A stretch of 64,000 nucleotides of DNA from CAZAPG01 sp964486935 (lineage in GTDB: Bacteria > Chloroflexota > Anaerolineae > 4572-78 > J111). The notes beneath the pieces are model-generated. The model was not told the DNA's origin. It made no database searches and worked only from the letters and a program-made list of their open reading frames with translations. Positions 42,969-49,643 of the stretch are shown one piece after another (position 1 is the stretch's first letter; every line of letters starts with the position of its first letter). The position numbers were made by a program, and so were the translations under genes. The stretch spans positions 372,001-436,000 of the forward strand of contig CAZAPG010000001.1 in assembly GCA_964486935.1 (NCBI GenBank). Direction: 5' to 3'.

Positions 42969-43661
42969 ATGATGAGTAATGAGAGCACAACACAGCAATT
43001 GGATTTAGCTATCCGCCATTATGTGTATAAATATTTTGTTGATGAGGCTCGCCCTCCATCCGCGGCGGTGGTAGCCAACGCATTTGGTTTAAGCGAAGAC
43101 GCAACCATAACAGCTTATCAACGTTTGCACCAGCGACACTTCTTCTTTCTGGCTCCGGGCGCAACAGATATTCTAATGGCAAATCCGTTATCTGCGCGGC
43201 CAACCAAATTCAAAGTAAGCGTGGGCACAAAGTCATACTGGGCTAACTGCGCCTGGGATATGCTGGGCATTCCGGCAATGGTGCGGCAAGATGCCGCCAT
43301 CCGGGCCACATTTGAGGATACTCAAGAAAAAGTTGAGATTGTGGTTCATCACGGCCAGGTAAAACATGACGGCGGCTTTGTTCATTTTCCGCTGCCGGTT
43401 GGCCGCTGGTATGATGATTTAATTTTCACCTGAGCAACCATCCTGCTCTTCCGGTCGGAAGAGGGTATTGAAGCGTGGTGTCAGGCCCAACAGTTACCCA
43501 GAGGAGAAGTTCTCACACTTGAGCAGGTTTGGGAGCTATCCCAACGCTGGTACGCCGACCGCCTCTCGCCGGATTACGCCGGCAGGTCAATTGACCAGGT
43601 TGAGATGATTTTTGCCGCTGTTGGGTTGTCGAACCCATTTTGGCGTTTTAATCACAATTGA
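42969..43661 (+). CDS. Candidate selenoprotein: MerB-like alkylmercury lyase family protein with in-frame UGA
   Basis: The frame runs from ATG 42969 to an in-frame TGA at 43431-43433, then on in the same frame to a TGA at 43659-43661. Readthrough gives 230 residues. Before the TGA: an N-terminal winged-helix-like part and ANCAWDMLGIPAM, with C94 and D97 matching MerB C96 and D99. After it: ATILLFRSEEGIEAW, which aligns with MerB ...FC..VHFF.. around C159, so residue 155 (UGA) falls on the second catalytic cysteine. The downstream 75 codons read as good protein (LTLEQVWELSQRWYADR, VGLSNPFWRF). A hairpin with GGUC loop stands 12 bases after the UGA (43446-43463), the bacterial SECIS geometry. 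Substrate is unknown; MerB cleaves carbon-mercury bonds. If it is a plain stop, the gene is truncated at residue 154. Confidence 0.82.
43446..43463 (+). promoter_or_regulatory. Candidate bacterial SECIS hairpin
   Basis: CTCTTCC, loop GGTC, GGAAGAG: a perfect 7-bp stem with the GGUC apical loop. The loop begins 20 bases after the UGA; in E. coli fdhF the distance is nearly the same and the loop also contains GGUC. SelB is expected to bind such a hairpin. Confidence 0.78.
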
Positions 43662-43687
43662 GCCTGGTTACGCGCTGGTTAGGAATT

Positions 43688-44485
43688 ATGAGTCAGCGGT
43701 TTAGTTTTAAGAATGTCCGCGCCCTCATGATTGATATTGACGGTACGCTGTGGCGCGGCAATCAGCCGCTGCCGGGGCTGGCGTTTTTTTTTGACTCTTT
43801 GCAGCAGCGCGATATCGCCTTTGTGGTAGTCACTAACAACACAGTCAAAACACCCGACCAGTACCGGCAAAAATTTGCCGGGGCCGGTGTGGCCCTGCCC
43901 CAAAATTGCGTGCTGACCGCCTCGGTGGCCACGGCAGATTATTTGAAACAGCATCTTGAGCCGGGCGCTCCGCTTTATGTAATTGGCCAGGCCGGTTTGC
44001 GTCACGCCCTGGGCCAGGCCGGTTTTACGCTGCTGGCCGATGCGGCCCGGCCTGCCGCAGCCGTGGTGGTGGGCGGCGACACCCAGCTAACCTATCAAAA
44101 ACTCAAGCACGCTGTTCTGTTAATTCAACGCGGAGCGCAGCTCATCGGCGCCAATCCCGACCTGCTGATTCCCACCGAAGAGGGGTTGATTCCCGAAGCC
44201 GGCGTTACGCTGGCCGCGCTTCAGGCCGCCACCGGCGTGTCGCCAGTAATTATTGGCAAGCCGGAGCGCCCGTTGTTTGAACTGGCTCTGCAAAGAATGG
44301 CTGCTAACCCCCGCCAAACTGCCGCGTTGGGCGACCGGCTGGAAACCGACATTTTGGGCGGGCAGCGGGCCGGGCTAAAAACCATTCTGGTGACAACCGG
44401 CGTTGATAACCGGGAGTCGGTTTTGCAAAAACAGATTCAGCCCGATGTTATCATTGATAGCCTGGGCGAACTGTTTGAACTTTGA
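43688..44485 (+). CDS. HAD-IIA phosphatase, NagD-like
   Basis: The start is ATG 43688 (MSQRFSFKNV), 265 residues; a TTG at 43658 would overlap the MerB-like stop. HAD motifs: I MIDIDGTLWRG, II VVVTNNTVKT, III IIGKPERPLFELAL, IV LGDRLETDILGGQRAG, with the C2-type cap in between. NagD-family enzymes dephosphorylate nucleoside monophosphates (UMP), sugar phosphates or p-nitrophenyl phosphate. Lying between a MerB-like gene and a dihydropyrimidinase, a nucleotide role is plausible but unproven. Confidence 0.88.
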   Translation: MSQRFSFKNVRALMIDIDGTLWRGNQPLPGLAFFFDSLQQRDIAFVVVTNNTVKTPDQYRQKFAGAGVALPQNCVLTASVATADYLKQHLEPGAPLYVIGQAGLRHALGQAGFTLLADAARPAAAVVVGGDTQLTYQKLKHAVLLIQRGAQLIGANPDLLIPTEEGLIPEAGVTLAALQAATGVSPVIIGKPERPLFELALQRMAANPRQTAALGDRLETDILGGQRAGLKTILVTTGVDNRESVLQKQIQPDVIIDSLGELFEL

Positions 44486-44610
44486 CGGGATGGACCGTAG
44501 AGTGCTTGCAGCGGCTGGCTGTTGATATAAGGAGCTTTACTTAGGCGTAGTTGGCCGGGTATGCGTTATGGGTGATTAAAAATGTCCGGTAGCGAGATAA
44601 GGAGTTGGCA

Positions 44611-45990
44611 ATGAATCTTGATTTGGTCGTCAAAAACGGTACGGTTGTTACCGCTGAGACTACTTATCAGGCTGATATTGGTATCCAGGGCCAACAGATT
44701 GTCGCCATCGGCCAGAAGTTGGCCGGAGCGCGTCAGATTGACGCCGCCGGCAAGCTGGTAACGCCCGGCGCGGTGGATATTCACGTGCATATGCAAATGC
44801 CTCTGGGCGGGGGCGTTGTTTCTGCGGATGATTTTTTTACCGGCACCCGCGCCGCAGCTTTTGGCGGTACCACCACCATTGTTGATTTTGTGGAATCGGC
44901 TCCGGAAGAATCTTTAATGGACGCCCTGGCCGCCCGCCGGGCCGAGGCCGACCCCCGCGTGGTGATTGACTACGGCCTGCATATGACCATTGCCCCGCCC
45001 GACCTGAACAAACTGGCCGAATTGCCGGCCGTGGTTGAGGCGGGGTGTCCCACTTTTAAGCTGTATATGGCCTATGGCTTCAGGCTAAAGGATGACGAAT
45101 TGCTGCGCGCCCTGCAAGGAGTCAAGAAGGTGGGCGGGCTGCCGGTCATTCACGCCGAAAATTGGGATGTGATTTGCGCCTTAATTGAGCAAAATCTGGC
45201 GGCGGGCCGCACCACGCCCCACTGGCACCCGCGCAGCCGCCCGCAGTTGCTCGAAGGCGAAGCCGCCGGGCGGGCCATTGATATTGCGGCTTATGCGGGC
45301 GTCCCCCTGCACATTTTTCACGTGGGCTGCCAGGAGGTGGTTGAGCGCATCGCCGACGCCCGCCGGCGGGGCCTGCCCATTACCGGCGAAACCTGCCCCC
45401 AATACCTGCTGCTGGATGACAGCCTTTACGACCGCCCCGGCGTGGAGGGGGCGCTGCCGGTTTGCGCGCCGCCCATCCGCCCCAAAGGCCAGCAAGAATT
45501 GATGTGGGCCGCGCTGGCGCGCAATCATCTGCAAATTGTCACCACCGACCATTGCCCCTTTGTCAAGGCCGACAAGCAGCGCGGCATCGAAGCCAATGAT
45601 TTCAGCCAGATTCCCGGCGGCGTGCCGGCCATCGAGGGGCGATTCTCGATGGTGTACGGCGGCGCGCGGGCCGGCCATTTTTCGGCCAATCGCTGGGTAG
45701 AGATGTGCTGCACTGCTCCGGCCAAAATGGTTGGCCTGACCCGCAAAGGCCACATTGCCGTGGGTTACGACGCCGATTTGGTAGTGTTTGACCCGCAAAA
45801 AGAGGTGACGCTCTCCACCGAAACGCTGCACGAAAACGTCGATTGGACGCCCTACGAGGGGCTGACATTGCAGGGTTGGCCGGTTATGACTATCAGCCGG
45901 GGGCAGATATTGGTTGAAAACGATGAGTTTTACGGCCAGGCCGGGCAGGGACGATTTGTAAAACGGAAACTCCCAAGAAACAGCCGGTAG
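44611..45990 (+). CDS. hydA: Dihydropyrimidinase / D-hydantoinase
   Basis: ATG 44611 follows AAGGAG by six bases; a TTG at 44605 abuts the site. This 459-residue amidohydrolase has the metal motifs DIHVHMQMPLGG (HxH), the lysine to be carboxylated in TFKLYMAYGF, IHAENWDVI and LHIFHVGCQEVVERI (histidines) and VTTDHCPF (aspartate). The family hydrolyses the ring amide of dihydropyrimidines and hydantoins. Members of this branch occur next to YgeY and XdhD-type proteins in known purine-breakdown clusters. Confidence 0.92.
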   Translation: MNLDLVVKNGTVVTAETTYQADIGIQGQQIVAIGQKLAGARQIDAAGKLVTPGAVDIHVHMQMPLGGGVVSADDFFTGTRAAAFGGTTTIVDFVESAPEESLMDALAARRAEADPRVVIDYGLHMTIAPPDLNKLAELPAVVEAGCPTFKLYMAYGFRLKDDELLRALQGVKKVGGLPVIHAENWDVICALIEQNLAAGRTTPHWHPRSRPQLLEGEAAGRAIDIAAYAGVPLHIFHVGCQEVVERIADARRRGLPITGETCPQYLLLDDSLYDRPGVEGALPVCAPPIRPKGQQELMWAALARNHLQIVTTDHCPFVKADKQRGIEANDFSQIPGGVPAIEGRFSMVYGGARAGHFSANRWVEMCCTAPAKMVGLTRKGHIAVGYDADLVVFDPQKEVTLSTETLHENVDWTPYEGLTLQGWPVMTISRGQILVENDEFYGQAGQGRFVKRKLPRNSR

Positions 45991-46090
45991 GCTTGAGGGG
46001 CGTCCCCCCATCCCTGTTTTCTGTAGTTGGAATAATCCTGTCGTATCAAGGATTATGGGTTAGTTCGAATAAAAAAGGTGAAAAATATAT

Positions 46091-47434
46091 ATGACTAAAA
46101 TTCACGATTTGCGCTCTTATATTCAGGTATTGGAAGAGGCCGGGCAACTGGTGCGGGTCAAAAAGCGGGTCAGCCTGACCCACGAGCTGGCCGACGTGGC
46201 CGCTACCCTGGTTCGCAGCGGCGGCGGCGCGCCCCTGTTTGAAAACGTTGAGGGCAGCCGGTGGCCCATCTTTTCCAGCGGCGTGGCCAACCAAAAACGG
46301 GCCGCCCTGGCCCTGGGCTGTAATGAGGCCGACGTGACCGATGTTATGGGCCGCGTGTTGGAACCGGCCAACGGCATTCCGCCGGTGCGGGTAGAGACCG
46401 CCGCCTGGCAAGCCAACGTGCAAACCGGCAACGATATCGACGCGCGCGAGTTGCCAATTCCTACCCACTCGCGGGGCGATGGCGGGCCGTTCATCACCGG
46501 CGGGGTAATTGTCAGCAAAGACCCCGTTTCGGGCCGGGGCAACCTGTCGTACAACCGGATGCAGGTGACCGGGCCGCGCAATTTTGGCTTTAACGTCAAC
46601 GAGTGGCGGCACGTCCGCCTGTTTATGGAAAGCCGCGACAACCCGGCTGCGCCGTTTCCGGTGGCGGTGGCTATTGGGCTGGACCCGGCCATTATGATTG
46701 GCGCGGGCGTGCGCACCGAAGAGGACGAGTTAACCATTGCCGGGGCCATTCGCGGCCAGGGCGTGCCGGTTTGCAAAGGCGTTACGGTAGATGTAGACAT
46801 CCCCGCCGAGGCCGAAATTGTCGTCGAGGGGCTGGTTTACCCCAACCAGCGCAAAGGCGAAGGGCCGCTGGCCGAGTTTCACGGTTACTACGGCGAATTG
46901 TGGGAAAGCCCCACCTTTGAAGTTACCGCCGTTTGCTGGCGCGATGACCCCATATTCCAAACCATTATCCCCGGCTGGTACGAGCACGTTTACATTGGCA
47001 ACGTGCTGCCGCGCGAGCCGCTGCTGCTTAAATTTATTCGACACATCAGCAAAGATGTCAAGGTGCATATTCCGCCCTACAGCAACGGCTTTTCGGCCAT
47101 TGTGCAGTTGAAAAAGAACAACCCCGGCCAGCCTAAAAATGTGGCCCTGGCCGCCATGACCGCCCACATCAACATCAAACAGGTGATTGTGGTTGACCCG
47201 GATGTAAACATTTACGACCCGGCAGATGTGCTGTGGGCGCTGACCAACCGGGTCGATTGGCGGCTGGATACCTTTACCGTGCCCTTTTCACAGGGGCACG
47301 AGATGGACCCCACCGCCGACCAGCGCGGCGTACACACCAAAATCGGCATCGACGCCACCTACAAACGGGAGCGGCGCGAGTACGGCGAGCGGGTTACTTA
47401 TAAATCTGTGGATTTGAGTAAATATTTGGACTGA
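46091..47434 (+). CDS. UbiD-family decarboxylase
   Basis: The 447-residue protein follows the prenylated-FMN (de)carboxylase plan: LRSYIQVLEEAGQLVRVKK start, PLFENVEG, LPIPTHSRGDGGPFIT, the SYNRMQVTGPRN arginine segment, AEIVVEG with the catalytic glutamate, EGPLAEFHGYYG, and VVDPDVNIYDPADVLWALTNR. The E-R-E/D catalytic set appears complete. These enzymes decarboxylate aromatic, heteroaromatic or unsaturated acids. No ubiX (prenyl-FMN maker) is in the window. Placed after hydA, it may act on a ring carboxylate. Its stop lies next to a 36-bp inverted-repeat insertion. Confidence 0.92.
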   Translation: MTKIHDLRSYIQVLEEAGQLVRVKKRVSLTHELADVAATLVRSGGGAPLFENVEGSRWPIFSSGVANQKRAALALGCNEADVTDVMGRVLEPANGIPPVRVETAAWQANVQTGNDIDARELPIPTHSRGDGGPFITGGVIVSKDPVSGRGNLSYNRMQVTGPRNFGFNVNEWRHVRLFMESRDNPAAPFPVAVAIGLDPAIMIGAGVRTEEDELTIAGAIRGQGVPVCKGVTVDVDIPAEAEIVVEGLVYPNQRKGEGPLAEFHGYYGELWESPTFEVTAVCWRDDPIFQTIIPGWYEHVYIGNVLPREPLLLKFIRHISKDVKVHIPPYSNGFSAIVQLKKNNPGQPKNVALAAMTAHINIKQVIVVDPDVNIYDPADVLWALTNRVDWRLDTFTVPFSQGHEMDPTADQRGVHTKIGIDATYKRERREYGERVTYKSVDLSKYLD

Positions 47435-47440
47435 TAAGGA

Positions 47441-47476
47441 GGGTCTGTCCCAAATTCCTAAAATTTGGGACGCACC
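47441..47476. mobile_element. MITE-like inverted-repeat element, minimal 36-bp copy
   Basis: GGGTCTGTCCCAAATT, a 5-base centre and AATTTGGGACGCACC: just the two ends joined. CTGATAAGGA stands on both sides (47431-47440, 47477-47486) as a perfect 10-bp duplication; the first copy contains the UbiD stop, the second lies 10 bases before the E2 start. Confidence 0.82.
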
Positions 47477-47495
47477 CTGATAAGGATAACAGACC

Positions 47496-48824
47496 ATGCA
47501 AATTGTCATGCCCAAACTCGGCCTGACGATGACCGAGGGGACGCTCAGTAAATGGTTGAAAGCAGCCGGCGATACCGTCAAACAGGGCGAGATTTTATTT
47601 GAGTTTGAAAGCGAAAAATCGGTGCTGGAGTATGAATGTCCCGCCGACGGCACTCTGGAGGAAATTTTAGTCTCTGCGGGCGAGACCGTTCCCTGCGGTA
47701 CGCCGGTGGCGGTGCTGGAACGGGCCGGGGAGCAGCCTCTCGACAGGCCCAGTAACCGGGGCGGGGCAGCAGCCCTTCGACAAGCTCAAGCAGGGGAGCA
47801 GGGGAGCAACTTGCAACCCCAATCACCAATTACCAATTACCAAGCACCAAGCACCAACTACCAACCCGCCACCCCCACCGCCAAACGCCGGGCGCGCGAG
47901 TTGGGCGTCGATTTGGCCAAAATTAACGGGCGCGGCCCCGAAGGGCGAATACACCTGGCCGATGTAGAACTTGCGGCCAGGGCCGGGCCGGCTGACGCGC
48001 CGCGAGAAGCCATTACTCCCCTTGCTAAAAAAGTAGCCACCGACCTGGAGGTGGACTGGACTCATCTGTCTGGCTCCGGGCCGGGCGGGCGCATTATTAA
48101 AGATGACGTGTTGCAAGCGGCGCAGCCGGCAGCCCCGGCACAGCCCCTTAGCGGCGTGCGCGGCGTAATTGCCCGGCGCATGAGCCAGAGCGCCTTTACC
48201 GCGCCGCACGTCACCCTTTTCACCGAGGCCGACGCCTCGGCGCTGGTGGAGGCGCGCGCCCAGCTCAATGCCGAGCTGGCCGGGCGGGTCAAAATTTCTT
48301 TCAATGCGCTGCTTATTGTCATTGCGGGACGCGCCCTGCGCGACCACCCCCAAATGAACGCCTGCATTGTTGATGATAAAATTCACGCCTACAGCGATAT
48401 CAACATTGCCCTGGCGGTTGATACGGAGCGCGGCCTGCTGGTGCCGGTGATTCGCCAGGTTGACCGATTGAACCTGGTGGAAATTCAGCAAAGCGGCGAT
48501 GAGTTGATTGGGCGGGCCGTAGCCGGCAAAAGCTTACCCGATGATTTTAGCGGCGGCACATTTACCATCAGCAATCTGGGTATGTTTGAGGTGGATGGCT
48601 TTACGCCGATTATCAACCAGCCCCAGGCTGCCATTTTAGGCGTAGGGCGAATTGCGGCCAAACCGGTGGCAGTCAACAACGAAGTTGTCATCCGGCAAAT
48701 GATGACCTTGAGCCTCAGCTTTGACCACCGTATTGTTGATGGCGGCCCGGCGGCCCGCTTTTTGCAGCGGATTAAACATTTAATCGAGCGTCCTTTTGCC
48801 CTACTGCTCCCGGCCTTGGGTTAA
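47496..48824 (+). CDS. Dihydrolipoamide acyltransferase (E2) of a 2-oxoacid dehydrogenase-type complex
   Basis: The 442-residue protein has a lipoyl domain (1-75) with the lipoyl lysine in FESEKSVLEYE (K41), a linker (about 76-125), two subunit-binding domains (KRRARELGVDLAKINGRGPE; PLAKKVATDLEVDWTHLSGS), and a CoA acyltransferase domain (about 215-440) with SFDHRIVDGGPAARFL, the DHRxxDG active site. No E1 or E3 gene is near. The linker is made from mobile or tandem repeats (47773-47790, 47819-47867). It is convergent with the GDPD gene; the stops overlap. Confidence 0.9.
   Translation: MQIVMPKLGLTMTEGTLSKWLKAAGDTVKQGEILFEFESEKSVLEYECPADGTLEEILVSAGETVPCGTPVAVLERAGEQPLDRPSNRGGAAALRQAQAGEQGSNLQPQSPITNYQAPSTNYQPATPTAKRRARELGVDLAKINGRGPEGRIHLADVELAARAGPADAPREAITPLAKKVATDLEVDWTHLSGSGPGGRIIKDDVLQAAQPAAPAQPLSGVRGVIARRMSQSAFTAPHVTLFTEADASALVEARAQLNAELAGRVKISFNALLIVIAGRALRDHPQMNACIVDDKIHAYSDINIALAVDTERGLLVPVIRQVDRLNLVEIQQSGDELIGRAVAGKSLPDDFSGGTFTISNLGMFEVDGFTPIINQPQAAILGVGRIAAKPVAVNNEVVIRQMMTLSLSFDHRIVDGGPAARFLQRIKHLIERPFALLLPALG
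47773..47790. repeat. CCCTTCGACAAGCTCAAG dispersed repeat in the E2 linker
   Basis: This is related to 2109-2125 in the GT39 gene, and a degenerate relative lies just upstream at about 47736-47752. It encodes ALRQAQAG-type linker peptide. Confidence 0.55.
47819..47867. repeat. Heptanucleotide tandem repeat in the E2 linker
   Basis: Seven head-to-tail 7-mers of the form CCAANNN (CCAATCA, CCAATTA twice, CCAAGCA twice, CCAACTA, CCAACCC). As 49 bp they shift frame with each unit but stay open, coding for a glutamine/proline/threonine-rich linker. They resemble the heptamer STRR repeats known from cyanobacteria. Confidence 0.8.
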
Positions 48825-49594
48825 GAATGGTGTTGGGAGTTGAGGCGTCGCTCAATTTCTCGCAGGGTTAAGGCGGGGTTATCGGTGAGGAGTACATCGA
48901 CGCCCAGCCTCAAATAAAAGCCTAGGCGTCGTTCGGGGGTGGTATCCAGGGGCGCTACAATTTTGCCCAGCCGGTGCGCCCAGGCCACGTAAAAAGGGTT
49001 GATGACCAGCAGCGGCCAGAATGGCCCCAACAGTTCGGCGGAATGAGTTGGCAAAAAATTGAACAGCGTAATCCAGCCGCCAACCAGTTCCGGGGCCATC
49101 GCTTCAATGCGCTGCATTTTGCGCTTGTTGAACGAAATGACGGCGCAGCGCCCCAGCAGGTTAGTTTGGCGCAATACGGTTATCAACCTTTGGCCGTATT
49201 CGGGGTGTTCAAACAGGGAGTCCTTTAATTCCAGCGCCAGCGGCACATTGGCGCCGGTCAGTTCAATCAACTCTGGCAGCGTTAAAATTCGCTCAACTTC
49301 ATTTTGGCGCGAGGCCGGTTGCCGCAGTTTGAATTGTTTGAGCTGGCTCAGGGTGTAGTGACGCACCGGGCCGGAGGCTTCAACGGTGCGGTCCAGCGTG
49401 TCATCGTGAATTAATACAATCTGGTCATCTTTGGTAAAGTGCAGGTCGGTTTCTAAAATGTCGGCCCCATCCGCTACGGCCCGCTCAAACGCCGAGAGAG
49501 AATTTTCGGGCAGCAGGGCCGAAGCGCCGCGATGAGCCATAATCAAGGGGCGTTGGCGTTTGGCCTTCAATTGGTAAAATTCTTCCCAATTCAT
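48821..49594 (-). CDS. Glycerophosphodiester phosphodiesterase
   Basis: The 257-residue TIM barrel has the GDPD catalytic motifs: MAHRGASALLPENSLSAF with H-R and E-N, ADILETDLHFTKDDQIVLIHD with E, D and H, and PLALELKDSLFE. No signal peptide is seen, so it acts in the cytoplasm on glycerophosphodiesters from phospholipid turnover. It lies downstream of, and parallel to, the synthetase-DAC fusion; a repeat element separates them. Confidence 0.93.
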   Translation of the reverse strand: MNWEEFYQLKAKRQRPLIMAHRGASALLPENSLSAFERAVADGADILETDLHFTKDDQIVLIHDDTLDRTVEASGPVRHYTLSQLKQFKLRQPASRQNEVERILTLPELIELTGANVPLALELKDSLFEHPEYGQRLITVLRQTNLLGRCAVISFNKRKMQRIEAMAPELVGGWITLFNFLPTHSAELLGPFWPLLVINPFYVAWAHRLGKIVAPLDTTPERRLGFYLRLGVDVLLTDNPALTLREIERRLNSQHHS

Positions 49595-49609
49595 CGCAAA
49601 TCCTTATAG

Positions 49610-49640
49610 GGGTGCGCTCTGCATTTTTTGGGACAGAGCG
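49610..49640. mobile_element. MITE-like inverted-repeat element, degenerate 31-bp copy
   Basis: Its left end GGGTGCG and internal TTTTTTGGGACAGAGCG resemble the family ends. The flanks TCCTTATAG and TTCTTATAG (49601-49609, 49641-49649) match at 8 of 9. It lies between the GDPD and synthetase-DAC genes. Confidence 0.5.
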
Positions 49641-49643
49641 TTC

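Noticed and set aside
43431..43433. Plain stop codon ending a 154-residue MerB-like gene with a non-coding tail
   Set aside because: The same frame stays open for 75 good-looking codons that complete the MerB family, in a tightly packed region, and a GGUC-loop hairpin stands at SECIS distance. Not fully excluded: a recent nonsense mutation is the alternative.
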